From NCBI GenBank assembly GCA_035523995.1, contig DATKPQ010000196.1, forward strand, positions 1 to 64,000: DNA of 64,000 nucleotides, in the 5' to 3' direction. Position 1 is the stretch's first letter, and every line of letters begins with the position of its first letter. Below are positions 24,443-32,704 of the stretch, in pieces. The notes beneath the pieces were generated by a model. It was not told the DNA's origin, ran no database searches, and saw only the letters and a program-made list of their open reading frames with translations. This DNA comes from JASHVB01 sp035523995 (GTDB taxonomy: Bacteria > Pseudomonadota > Alphaproteobacteria > Acetobacterales > Acetobacteraceae). The translations under genes were made by a program, and so were the position numbers.

Positions 24443-24476
24443 GGAGCGCACGCCGTTTAGGAGCGCACGCCGTTTA
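24443..24476. repeat. Perfect 17-bp tandem duplication upstream of MFS gene
   Basis: GGAGCGCACGCCGTTTA occurs twice without spacing (24443-24459, 24460-24476), 43-76 bases upstream of the transporter start. It could be a duplicated operator half or a replication slip. Confidence 0.8.
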
Positions 24477-24560
24477 TTGGGGCGCAGTGGGATTGCTCCG
24501 CAGCACCCGAATGGCGCCGCGTGGCGGCCACCGGGAGCGGGTCCGGCGTTTGTCCATTAT

Positions 24561-24582
24561 CCGTCGGCAATATTACCGACGG
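24561..24582. promoter_or_regulatory. 22-bp palindrome, candidate operator for the MFS gene
   Basis: The half sites CCGTCGGCAAT and ATTACCGACGG are inverted copies at 10 of 11 positions with an AT-rich centre and no spacer. It lies 160 bases upstream of the MFS start, in an intergenic region without genes. The symmetry and AT centre are typical of dimeric repressor sites (TetR or GntR type). No regulator gene is adjacent. Confidence 0.45.
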
Positions 24583-24651
24583 TTGCAGGGTATTCCGGAG
24601 GTGTAGACAGGCGTCAAGCGCTTCTTTTCTTGTCGGGAATTCGGGAAACAA

Positions 24652-24697
24652 GCAATCCCGGCCGCACCGGCTCGGATATCGTGCGGACCGGGATTGC
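24652..24697 (-). terminator. Long hairpin after DUF1203 gene
   Basis: GCAATCCCGGCCGCAC pairs with GTGCGGACCGGGATTGC (one bulge) around a 13-base loop; on the minus strand it is followed by TTGTTT. It lies 67 bases past the DUF1203 stop, so it should end that transcript before the MFS gene. Confidence 0.55.
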
Positions 24698-24764
24698 CTG
24701 GTTTGCTACGGTCTGGCATCGACCTCGGACGCTGCCGCACCGCCGGTCTCAATCGCCACGGCCA

Positions 24765-25244
24765 CTACGCGCGGTCGATGCGGCAGGAATAGCAGCCACG
24801 CCTGGCGTTGTGCGCGTGCAGGAATGCGACGTCGTTACGGCAGAACATGCGGTCGATCACCGATTCCAGATCGGTGCCCTCCGTGACGTCGGCATCGACC
24901 ATGATCCCCGCCTCGTCGTAGGCGCGCACCGACAGCAGGCGAATGCGCTGCTGCGCCGGAATGTGGTTGAGGAACGATGCGGTCTCGCGCACGCCTTCGC
25001 GCACGAAGATCGGGCCGCCGGCACGGTACGGCGATGCCGGTGCGACATGGTGCGGAAAGTGCAGCAGAATCGAGATCTCGCCAGGTTCGGCGTCACGCAG
25101 GCTGACCCGGCATGGCGGCATCGACGGCGCCATGTCCGGCGTGGCGATCACGCGGCGCGCACCATGCGTCAGCAGCGCCTCGTCGCTCATGTTGTAAAAC
25201 TGGAGGAATGGTTCGACCGGCAGGCCGTAGATGCGGAAGTCCAT
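24765..25244 (-). CDS. DUF1203 family protein
   Basis: 159 residues. Family features: FRIYGLPVEPFLQFYNMSDEAL at the start with ALLTHGARRVIA, PCRVSLRDAEPGEISILLHF, GGPIFVREGV and LRLLSVRAYD in the middle, VDADVTEG and FLHAHNARRGCYSCRIDRA at the end. The conserved CRVSL and GCYSC cysteines are present. DUF1203 proteins have no known activity. ATG at 25244 is preceded by AGGAG seven bases upstream; the longer upstream frame has no family likeness. Lone gene between two transporters. Confidence 0.85.
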   Translation of the reverse strand: MDFRIYGLPVEPFLQFYNMSDEALLTHGARRVIATPDMAPSMPPCRVSLRDAEPGEISILLHFPHHVAPASPYRAGGPIFVREGVRETASFLNHIPAQQRIRLLSVRAYDEAGIMVDADVTEGTDLESVIDRMFCRNDVAFLHAHNARRGCYSCRIDRA

Positions 25245-25449
25245 GGCAAGGCTCCTGTTGGTGGGCTGATGCGGCGGAGATGAGCCTTGCACGCGGGTAA
25301 TCGCCATCCGCGGATTGCGTTCGCTCGGATACCCCTGGTGTGGGACGGGTGGCATTGGGGACAGAGCTACGCGCTCGCCCGTGCGCCATGGCGAAGCACG
25401 CGCCCGCACGCGAGCGCCGGGTTCACCCAGCGCAACGCATTTCACGCTG

Positions 25450-26829
25450 CTAACTCAGATAGTTCGCCTCGAGTTCGATTTGCTCCAGGCTTTTGCCGGC
25501 CGTCTCGGTGAGCTGTGAGTAGATGAAGACGAATGCGAGCAATGAGCAAACCGCGAACAAGCCGAAGACCCCGCCGGCGCCGAGCGCCAGCAGAATCGGG
25601 AAGGTGAGCGACACCACGAAGTTTGACAGCCAGTTGAGCAATGTGGCCGCTCCCATGGCGGCGCCGCGCGCCTTGAGCGGCAGCACCTCGGGCAGCATCA
25701 CCCAGACGAGGGCTCCCCAGCCGAGCGAGAACGAGATCTTATAGACTGCGATGGAGACGATCGAGACGCCCTTGCCGAGAGGCGTGCCGAGCGCACCGGT
25801 CGAGAATACGACTGCGAGCATGATCATGGCCACGGCCATGCCCAGCGCGCCGCCGAGCATCAGGGGCCGGCGGCCAACCAGGTCGCAGATCTGGGCGCAG
25901 AAGATCGTGACGACCAGCGGCAGGATCGCGAGCAGGAAGGTCGCGAGGATAGCGGTCTGGGCGGAAAAACCCATCGCGTGGAGGATGGTCGGCGCGTAGT
26001 AGACGATCGTGTTGATCCCGACGATCTGCTGGAAGATCGCAAGCCCGGCTGCGACAAGAAGCGAGCGGCGCAGCCAGCGGGCGCGCAGGAGCTGGGCGAG
26101 GCCGACATGCTCGCGCTGGGAGGCGGCCCGGATGTCGGCGAGTTCGCGCTCGACTTCGGCCGGCGGACGCGAGCGGGCGAGGACGGCGCTCGCTTCGTCG
26201 GCGCGGCCGTGCACCATCAGCCAGCGCGGCGTCTCCGGCTGCAGCGTCATGCCGATGACCAGGAGGATGGCGGGGATGACGCCGATGCCGAGCATCAGGC
26301 GCCAGGCTCCCGTGCCGGCGAGGAGAAACGAAATCAAATATGCAACGAAGATGCCGAGCGCGATCATGACCTGGTTGAGCGCAGAGACACGGCCGCGGAT
26401 ACGGGTCGGCGCCATTTCGGACAGGTAGAGCGGGACCTGCACCGAGGCGGTGCCGACGGCGAGCCCGAGGGCGAAGCGGGCAAGCACCAGGACGCCCGCC
26501 GAAGGGGCGAAGGCCGCCACCAGCGCGCCGCCGGCGAACAACCAGCCGGCGAGGATCAGCAGGCGGCGGTGGCCGATCCGGTTCGAGACCTGGCCGGACG
26601 TCGCGGCGCCGAGCATGGCGCCCAGCAACAGCACACTGACGACCCAGCCTTCGAGCGCGGGCGAGAGGTGGAATTCGCTTTTGATGAACAACAGGGCGCC
26701 GGCGATCACGCCGGTATCGTAGCCAAACAGCAGGCCGCCCAGGGCGCCAAAGAGGTACAGCATGGCGTTGCTACGGCGGCCGGCCCAGGTGGCGGGCACC
26801 GCGGCAGCGGCGGGCGCAGGTTGCGGCAT
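25450..26829 (-). CDS. MFS sugar porter family transporter
   Basis: 459 residues, 12 helices. Sugar-porter signatures are present: GLLFGYDTGVIAGALLFI (helix 1), loop RIGHRR, PETPRWLMVHGR (end of helix 6), QQIVGINTIVYYAPTI (helix 7, the sugar-binding QQxxGxNxxxYY motif), DLVGRRPL, and ENLPLKARG-like EVLPLKARGAAMG (end of helix 10). Likely sugar:H+ symport of a hexose or pentose (GalP/XylE/AraE relatives). The ATG at 26829 is chosen over the GTG just before it, since GGAGG then has a six-base spacing. It is alone on its strand between DUF1203 and tRNA-Lys. Confidence 0.92.
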   Translation of the reverse strand: MPQPAPAAAAVPATWAGRRSNAMLYLFGALGGLLFGYDTGVIAGALLFIKSEFHLSPALEGWVVSVLLLGAMLGAATSGQVSNRIGHRRLLILAGWLFAGGALVAAFAPSAGVLVLARFALGLAVGTASVQVPLYLSEMAPTRIRGRVSALNQVMIALGIFVAYLISFLLAGTGAWRLMLGIGVIPAILLVIGMTLQPETPRWLMVHGRADEASAVLARSRPPAEVERELADIRAASQREHVGLAQLLRARWLRRSLLVAAGLAIFQQIVGINTIVYYAPTILHAMGFSAQTAILATFLLAILPLVVTIFCAQICDLVGRRPLMLGGALGMAVAMIMLAVVFSTGALGTPLGKGVSIVSIAVYKISFSLGWGALVWVMLPEVLPLKARGAAMGAATLLNWLSNFVVSLTFPILLALGAGGVFGLFAVCSLLAFVFIYSQLTETAGKSLEQIELEANYLS

Positions 26830-27076
26830 CACGTTCCTCCGGTGGTTCCTCGCGGTCCTTACGACGCGAAGATTGGATCGGGGTCATACATGACCTCGAT
26901 CAGGCAGTTGATTAAAGCGTTCGTTGCCAGTTGCGTTCACCAATATCGCGGTTTTTCGGGACGTTGCACTGAACCCCGGCCGGTTCAGGCTGATGACCCC
27001 CAAGACTCCTGTGCCGGATATCTCAGACTGTCCGTTTCGGTTTGGTTCAAGCTTTCTGTGGTTTCTCAGGGATTTA

Positions 27077-27152
27077 TGGTGGGCCCGGTGGGGATCGAAC
27101 CCACGACCCCAAGATTAAAAGTCTCGTGCTCTACCAACTGAGCTACAGGCCC
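27077..27152 (-). tRNA. tRNA-Lys (anticodon TTT)
   Basis: 76 bases including encoded CCA. Acceptor stem GGGCCTG with CGGGCCC, D-arm GCTC...GAGC, anticodon loop CTTTTAA giving TTT, T-arm with GGTTCGATCC. Fold complete. Confidence 0.97.
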
Positions 27153-27299
27153 ACGCACCGATGTGCCCCCGAAAGCGCCAAATACCTTCAGGCGGTGCCG
27201 TCTTCTGCCTTCCGCAAACGCGCTTGTCCAGACCGGCAAGGTATGCTCCTCCAACCGAGGCGTCGCCACGCCGCAGACCTCACGCAACCACCAACAAGC

Positions 27300-28337
27300 T
27301 CACGGTGTTGCCTCGCTGCGCGTACCCAGGCGCCGCGCCTCGAGCACCTGCCACAGCAGCAGGATCGGCACCCCCACGGCCACGTCCCGCGCGCGACGGA
27401 TCAGCGACACGGCGAGCGAAAGCTCGGGCGGCACGCCGAAAATGGCGCCGAGCCCGACATAGCCTGCCTCCTGCACACCGGCGTTCACCGGCACCAGAAA
27501 CGCGAGCGCCGCCGCACCGGCGAGCAGCGCCTCGATAGCCAAAGCGTCATCGAAGTTGATCGGCACGCCGATCACGCGATAGGCGATCCAGCCAGCGACG
27601 CCGGTGCCCATCCACCCCAGCAGATGCACTGAGAACCCCACGCCCAGCCGTAGCGTCTGGCCGTAGATCAACCCGAACTGCGTCTGCACCACATCAAGCC
27701 GATCCTTGGTGTTGCGGAACCAGCGTCCGGCGATGCGGCCACCGATACGGGCGAACAATGGCGCGGCGCCGTGTTGCAGCCAGACAAAGGCGAACGTCGC
27801 GCAGACGGCCAAGCCCAGCCCCACCTCGACCGGCACCGCCAGATCCGATCGCGGCGCGCGGGCCAGCAGAATCCCCAGCCCGATGGCGACGAAGGCGAGT
27901 TCGGCCAGGAACTCGGCGGTTACGTCCACCACGGTGGAGGCGGTGGCGACCGGCCAGGCGATGCCATGCAGCGTCACGGCGCGCGCCCCGAAGATGAAGC
28001 CGCCCACCTGGGAAAACGGCAGGATATTGGCAGAGCAATCCCGCACCATGCGCCCCCACACCGGCACCCAGATCCGGCGGCGCAGCCTCTCCGTGGGAAG
28101 AATGACATCCCATGCCAGCCCGAGCACGCCGAACAAGGCCATCTGCCAAGCGATGATGATGGCGAAGCCGCGCCAACCGGCGGACGCCACGGCCGCGACG
28201 ATACCGTCGAAGCCGTACCACACGACCAGGCCAATCGATACCAGGATGCCGACAACAGCGAGCAGGAAGGAAAGCTTGCGCACAGGGTAATCCAGCAGGT
28301 TAGAGGGCTTCCTGCCCGTGCTGCGGCGCAGGGGCAA
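27300..28337 (-). CDS. hpnL: HpnL-like hopanoid-associated membrane protein (UPF0104/LPG synthase TM family)
   Basis: 345 residues with 7-8 membrane helices, of the lysylphosphatidylglycerol-synthase transmembrane type. Helix ends VVDVTAEFLAELAFVAIG, SVHLLGWMGTGVAGWIAY, AIEALLAGAAALAFLVPVNAGVQEAGYVGLG, and RARDVAVGVPILLLWQ match HpnL of hopanoid gene clusters (TIGR03476). It is thought to help hopanoid transport or modification. Other hpn genes are not in the window. The annotated start is TTG without a clear ribosome site; GTG at 28283 (VRKLSFLLAV) is an equally good start and would fit the first helix. Confidence 0.75.
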   Translation of the reverse strand: MPLRRSTGRKPSNLLDYPVRKLSFLLAVVGILVSIGLVVWYGFDGIVAAVASAGWRGFAIIIAWQMALFGVLGLAWDVILPTERLRRRIWVPVWGRMVRDCSANILPFSQVGGFIFGARAVTLHGIAWPVATASTVVDVTAEFLAELAFVAIGLGILLARAPRSDLAVPVEVGLGLAVCATFAFVWLQHGAAPLFARIGGRIAGRWFRNTKDRLDVVQTQFGLIYGQTLRLGVGFSVHLLGWMGTGVAGWIAYRVIGVPINFDDALAIEALLAGAAALAFLVPVNAGVQEAGYVGLGAIFGVPPELSLAVSLIRRARDVAVGVPILLLWQVLEARRLGTRSEATP

Positions 28338-28505
28338 GGGGCGAACGGGCTTGCCGGACCGGTCCGCGTTCGCCGTCGTTTGCGCCTCGATGGATATGGT
28401 GTGCGACCAGGTCGCCGTACCGCCCCGGATGCGGGCAGATTAGGGATGACATCGCCGTGCAGGACGCTTATCTCGCGCCCGCACAACAGACGGGAAGGGC
28501 GGGAT

Positions 28506-29531
28506 TTGGTTCGGAACGTCATCGCCGGAGGCGCGGTCGCGCTGGTGGCATTGCTCACTGGCTGCGGCCCAAATTATTCCCCCAACACCTATAGTTCCCT
28601 CGCGGTCCAGCAGGCGAACAAGGTGACGCAGGGCGTGGTGGTCGGCGTGCGCCATGTGGCGGTCAGCGCCGACACGACGCTCGGCACGGTCACCGGCGCG
28701 GCGGCCGGCGGCATTGCCGGCTCGCAAGTGGGGACCAGCGGGCCGATCACCGCCCTGACCACGCTGGGCGGCACCGTTGTCGGCGGGCTGGTTGGCAGCG
28801 GCGTGCAGCACGCCGAGGGCGACACGACCGCGTACGAATATATCGTGCGGCAGACCGACGGCAGCCTGGTCTCGGTTACGCAGCGGGACAAGGTGCCGCT
28901 GGTAATCGGTGAAAAAGTGCTGGTGATCGCGGGCAAGCAGGCACGGATTGTGCCGGATTACACGGTGTCCATTCCCGGCCTGTCGCCGGCCACTCCGAGG
29001 ATGGCGGCAAGATCGCCCGGTGTCCCTGGATCAGCCGGCCCGCTGCCCGTGGCCAGGCCCGGTGCATCTGGCGCTACCGCAGGTCCGGCCGCGGTGGCCG
29101 CCTCGCCTGCCGGCCTTGGCGCCGGGCCGGGAGCGGCAAGCGCGGCGACGGGTCCGTCCACAGCCACACCGCCGGTCGAGACAGCGTCGCGCCCGAACGG
29201 GGTCGTGCCGGCGTTGATCGGTGGCAAGGCGGTCGCCGGGTCTCCTGCTGTCGTTGCTCCCGCGACCTCATCCGGCCCCAGCACGACGGAGGATGCGGCG
29301 CCGACTGCGTCCGGAAGCACTGCGGGCCCTCTCACGTCTCCCGCGCCGGCCAGCGGTTCGGCCAGCCCCGTCGCCCCAACCGAAATGCCGTCTCTGCTCT
29401 CGGGGGGCGCTCCGTCTGGCTTGCCAGCCATTCCGCCCGGCCTTGCCCTGTCCGACCCGCCTGCCGGCACCGGCGTCCCCGCCGCGGGCACAGCCGCCAC
29501 ACCCGACACCTCGAACGCCAGCAAGCCCTGA
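28506..29531 (+). CDS. SlyB-like glycine-zipper lipoprotein with Pro/Ala/Ser tail
   Basis: 341 residues from a TTG with GGAAGGGCGGGA upstream. Lipoprotein signal with lipobox LLTGC (Cys20), so anchored in the membrane. Residues 30-150 are a Pcp/SlyB-type domain: SLAVQQANKVTQGVVVGVRHV, glycine zipper AAAGGIAGSQVG and GGLVGSGVQ, and EYIVRQTDGSLVSVTQRD then KVLVIAGKQARIVPDYT. The last about 180 residues are a low-complexity Pro/Ala/Ser/Gly/Thr tail, unlike typical SlyB (about 155 residues). SlyB proteins support outer-membrane integrity under stress. It diverges from hpnL. Confidence 0.82.
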   Translation: MVRNVIAGGAVALVALLTGCGPNYSPNTYSSLAVQQANKVTQGVVVGVRHVAVSADTTLGTVTGAAAGGIAGSQVGTSGPITALTTLGGTVVGGLVGSGVQHAEGDTTAYEYIVRQTDGSLVSVTQRDKVPLVIGEKVLVIAGKQARIVPDYTVSIPGLSPATPRMAARSPGVPGSAGPLPVARPGASGATAGPAAVAASPAGLGAGPGAASAATGPSTATPPVETASRPNGVVPALIGGKAVAGSPAVVAPATSSGPSTTEDAAPTASGSTAGPLTSPAPASGSASPVAPTEMPSLLSGGAPSGLPAIPPGLALSDPPAGTGVPAAGTAATPDTSNASKP

Positions 29532-29669
29532 CGCCACTGCCCTCTGCGCGCGCGCCGTGGCATCCTCGGAACGGGCCCCGTTTCGCACCGCCAGACACGC
29601 GATGCCGACGGGCCAGCACCGCCGCCGGCTGGAGCAGGCGGCGAAGGGTGTGGCAGGGGAGTCAGCGGC

Positions 29670-30674
29670 GTGAAATTCAGTCTGATCGTGCGTGGCCAGC
29701 ATCCGCCCGGGGACACCGAAGCGCGTTTGCGCGACGACCTGGAACTGGTGCGCTGCGCTGAGCGCCTTGGCTTCGACGGCATCGTGAAAGGCTCGCATTT
29801 CAGCGCGTATCCGTTCGAATCGGTGCAGCAGATTCCGTTCCTGTCGTACTGCGCTGCGATTGCGCCGAAGTTGCGGATCATCCTGGGCCTGGTGCTGGTG
29901 CCGTTGCACAAGCCGCTGGAATTGGCGGAGCAATTGGCGACGCTGGATGTCCTGTGCGGGGGCAAGCTCGTGTTCGGCGCCGGCATCGGCTATCGCGACG
30001 TCGAGTTCAAGGCATTCGGCGTGCCGCGCGGCGGACTGGGTGCTCGGTTCGAGCAAACACTGACCGCGATCCGCCGCCTTTGGACAGAGGATTTCGTCAG
30101 CATGGCCGGCGCGGGCTGGGAACTGGACAACGCGTCCTGCCCTGTGAAGCCGCTGCAGAAGCCGACGCCGCCGATCTGGATCGGTGCCAACGCCGACGTG
30201 GCAATCCGTCGTGCGGCGCGGCTGGGCGATTGCTGGTACATCAACCCGCACAACACGCTGGCGACGATCGAGCGTCAGATGGATGTCTACAAACGCGCGC
30301 TAGAGGCGTGTGGCCGGCCGTTTCCTTCGGAGGTGCCGATGCGACGCGAAGTCTTTGTCGCGCCAACCCGCGCCGAGGCGATCCGCCGCGCGCAGCCTTA
30401 CCTGGAGGAGAAATACAAGGCGTACCGCGCCTGGGGCCAGGACAAGGTGATGCCCGAAGGCGACGATTTCGACCACGAATTCCGTGAACTGCTGGAGGAT
30501 CGGTTCCTGCTCGGCTCGCCGGCAGAGGTGGCGGAGCAATTGGTGCGGCTCAACCGCCGGCTGGGGGTGAACCATCTGGTGGCGTCGGTGCACTGGCCGG
30601 GGATGCCGAATGCTCTCGCGGTGGAACAATTGCATCTGCTGGCGGAGGAGGTAAGGCCGTTGGCGGGGGACTGA
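29670..30674 (+). CDS. LLM-class flavin-dependent oxidoreductase
   Basis: 334 residues, second luciferase-like protein of the window. N-terminal KFSLIVRGQHPPGD, then RLGFDGIVKGSHF, LVPLHKPLELAEQLATLDVL then GGKLVFGAGIGYRDVEFKAFG (the L-S-G-R-x-x-x-G-x-G-x-G region), PPIWIGANADVAIRRAARLGD, and LGSPAEVAEQLVRL near the end. Cofactor is probably FMN or F420; substrate unknown. GTG start at 29670 with AGGGGA upstream. It is not linked to the LLM gene at 4118. Confidence 0.87.
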   Translation: MKFSLIVRGQHPPGDTEARLRDDLELVRCAERLGFDGIVKGSHFSAYPFESVQQIPFLSYCAAIAPKLRIILGLVLVPLHKPLELAEQLATLDVLCGGKLVFGAGIGYRDVEFKAFGVPRGGLGARFEQTLTAIRRLWTEDFVSMAGAGWELDNASCPVKPLQKPTPPIWIGANADVAIRRAARLGDCWYINPHNTLATIERQMDVYKRALEACGRPFPSEVPMRREVFVAPTRAEAIRRAQPYLEEKYKAYRAWGQDKVMPEGDDFDHEFRELLEDRFLLGSPAEVAEQLVRLNRRLGVNHLVASVHWPGMPNALAVEQLHLLAEEVRPLAGD

Positions 30675-30845
30675 TAACAAGCGGAGACTTGCCGGAGTCA
30701 CGCGATGCACCTTCATGATCCAGGGACGTGTGTGACGATCGTTTGACATCGCCCCGCAGTATCTCGGGGCGGCGCAAAGTGCGGCGAACCTCTTCCGCTT
30801 GGGTTACCCGGAACTTGGGGGCAAAATACGAGAAATGGCAGGCAG

Positions 30846-31133
30846 TTGGCAGCGCCAAATGCTTCCAACGATCCTGTTCTGCAACGGCTGGATTCAATGT
30901 TCGCGGGATGGTACGGCGTCAGGTTGGATCGCGCGATATTGTCCGGTTCCCGCGCGCGGGAAGATACCCAGCCTGACTCCGACTACGACGTGGCCATGTT
31001 CCTGCACGGTTGCAATGGACTTTGGGACGAAGCCGGCCCACTCGCGGGTGCCGCGACAGAGCTGTCGTACGACACCGGCGCGGTGGTGACGCCGATCCCG
31101 TTCAACCCGCGAGAGGCATTGGACGAATATATC
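30846..31133 (+). pseudogene. 5' part of a nucleotidyltransferase (MNT-like) gene
   Basis: Reads ILSGSRAREDTQPDSDYDVAMFL, the GSxARG-x-SDxDL core of minimal nucleotidyltransferases (often the antitoxin half of HEPN-MNT pairs), followed by AGAATELSYDTGAVVTPIPF. Recognisable sequence stops at about 31130, where the convergent lipoprotein gene begins; the remaining C-terminal part is missing. The start is uncertain (TTG at 30846) and the Gly after AR is Glu. No HEPN partner is visible nearby. Confidence 0.55.
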
Positions 31134-31443
31134 AAGACGTCCAATGCGCCGGCATCCACCGCCAACCGGTCGGCGTTTGCTCCCAGTACCCGGTCTGGAA
31201 CAGATTGCCGTGCCCGGCGGCGGGGACGTATTCGCCGGGCTGCCAGACATAGCCGTTGCCGTTCCAGTTCCAGTGCCCTGGCTGCCACAGCAGAGCATCG
31301 CCGCTCACCGGTGGCTTCGGGATCGTTTCCTGCAGCGGCGCCGGCACCGGCGGGAACGGCAACGAGGACGTCGTGGTCTGGCTGGCGCATCCCGCCAGCA
31401 AGGCCACGCCGAACATCCCCGCAACAAACAAGCTTTTGGTCAT
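31132..31443 (-). CDS. YXWGXW-repeat lipoprotein
   Basis: 103 residues. Signal with lipobox LLAGC (Cys19). The mature part has four degenerate W-x-x-G-x-W units: LWQPGHWNWNGNGYVW, QPGEYVP, FQTGYWEQ and GWRWMPAHW. YXWGXW (BcpO-like) proteins are small surface lipoproteins of unknown role. Its stop lies just inside the truncated nucleotidyltransferase frame on the other strand, so an insertion or deletion may have joined the two. Confidence 0.85.
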   Translation of the reverse strand: MTKSLFVAGMFGVALLAGCASQTTTSSLPFPPVPAPLQETIPKPPVSGDALLWQPGHWNWNGNGYVWQPGEYVPAAGHGNLFQTGYWEQTPTGWRWMPAHWTS

Positions 31444-31519
31444 TTGCTCTCAGCCCCAGCCTCACCCGAATGCCGCCTCACATGGCCCCGCGCCACCGTG
31501 CTGTCCATGCACCCACGGA

Positions 31520-32650
31520 TCACGGCGGCACCAGCAGGGTGACTGCCGCCTGTGCCGCGATCCCCTCGCCGCGCCCGGTAAACCCCAGCTTCTCCGTCGT
31601 GGTCGCCTTCACCGAGATCCGCCCCGCGTCCACCCCCAGCAGGTCCGCCAGCCGGGCACGCATCGCATCGGCATGCGGCGCGATCTTCGGGCGTTCGCAG
31701 ATCAGGGTCACGTCGGCATTGGCCAGCGCCCCACCCCGAGCAATGATGCGCGCCGCAGCATGTCTCAGGAAACGGGCGCTGTCCGCGTCCTTCCACGCTG
31801 CTTCCGATGGGGGAAAATGCCGCCCGATATCGCCCTCGGCCAGCGCCCCATAGATCGCGTCGCACAGGGCATGGATGCCGACATCCGCATCCGAGTGCCC
31901 GGACAAGCCCTTGTCATGCGGCACCGCAACCCCGCACAGCATCAGCGGCCGGCCGGCCACCAGGACATGCACGTCAAACCCGGTGCCGACCCGGGGCAGC
32001 AGATGCGCAGTCATGGCTCGCTCCAGGCGCAGAAAGTCCTCGGGGTAGGTCAGCTTGATATTGTCTTCGGAGCCGGGGACGATCGCGACCCTCCCCCCTG
32101 CGGCTTCCACCAGGGCGGCATCATCCGTCGCCCCGGCAACGCCAGAGCGATGCGCCGTCAGCAGCACACCGAACCGGAACGCCTGCGGGGTCTGTGCGCG
32201 GAACAACCCGTCGCGCGGGACGGTGGCGGCGATCACGCCGGATTGGACCCGCTTCAGCGTGTCCGCCACCGGCTGTCCGGGAATGGCGCCGGGATGATCC
32301 TGCAGGGCTGCAAGCAGCGCAGGCACGGTGCCGGCCGGGATGAACGGGCGGGCCGCATCATGCACCAGGACGATGTCGGGAGCGTACGGGACCAGCGCCT
32401 CCAGCCCCGCCAGCACGCTATCCTGCCGCGTCGCGCCCCCAGGCACCGGCGGCAAGTGCTCTATTCCGGCCAGCGCGGCGTTGATGGGGTCTGCCTCACC
32501 CACTGGCAGCAGCAGGCTTGCACATGCGGCAAGCGCCTCGGCAGCGTGGCGGATCACCGGCTTGCCGGCGAGCGGAAAAAACTGCTTTGGGGTCTCGCCG
32601 CCGAAGCGGCTGCCGGAGCCGGCGGCGACCAGAATCGCGGCAATGCGCAT
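31520..32650 (-). CDS. ispDF: Bifunctional IspDF, isoprenoid (MEP pathway) enzyme
   Basis: 376 residues combining two MEP-pathway steps. IspD (residues about 1-215, CDP-ME synthesis): ILVAAGSGSRFGGETPKQF, VLVHDAARPFIP, DTLKRV. IspF (about 218-375, MEcPP synthesis): VGTGFDVHVL, GHSDADVGIHALCDAIYGAL with Zn ligands D, H and H, NADVTLICERPKIAPH, KATTTEKLGFTGRGEGIAAQA. Fused ispDF is typical of Alphaproteobacteria. ATG at 32650 chosen from the conserved MRIAAILVAAG start; no strong ribosome site. It lies 55 bases downstream of the molybdenum hydroxylase gene on the same strand. Confidence 0.96.
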   Translation of the reverse strand: MRIAAILVAAGSGSRFGGETPKQFFPLAGKPVIRHAAEALAACASLLLPVGEADPINAALAGIEHLPPVPGGATRQDSVLAGLEALVPYAPDIVLVHDAARPFIPAGTVPALLAALQDHPGAIPGQPVADTLKRVQSGVIAATVPRDGLFRAQTPQAFRFGVLLTAHRSGVAGATDDAALVEAAGGRVAIVPGSEDNIKLTYPEDFLRLERAMTAHLLPRVGTGFDVHVLVAGRPLMLCGVAVPHDKGLSGHSDADVGIHALCDAIYGALAEGDIGRHFPPSEAAWKDADSARFLRHAAARIIARGGALANADVTLICERPKIAPHADAMRARLADLLGVDAGRISVKATTTEKLGFTGRGEGIAAQAAVTLLVPP

Positions 32651-32704
32651 GGCGCGCACATGACCGGGCAAAGCGGTTGGCGTCAATCAGCCAGCCATGG
32701 CGAT

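Noticed and set aside
24457..24651. 64-codon minus frame between the MFS and DUF1203 genes
   Set aside because: Passes through the palindrome and the 17-bp repeat; no ribosome site or family likeness.
27042..27632. Plus frame over the tRNA-Lys and the hpnL end
   Set aside because: Contains the antisense of tRNA-Lys and of hpnL; not coding.
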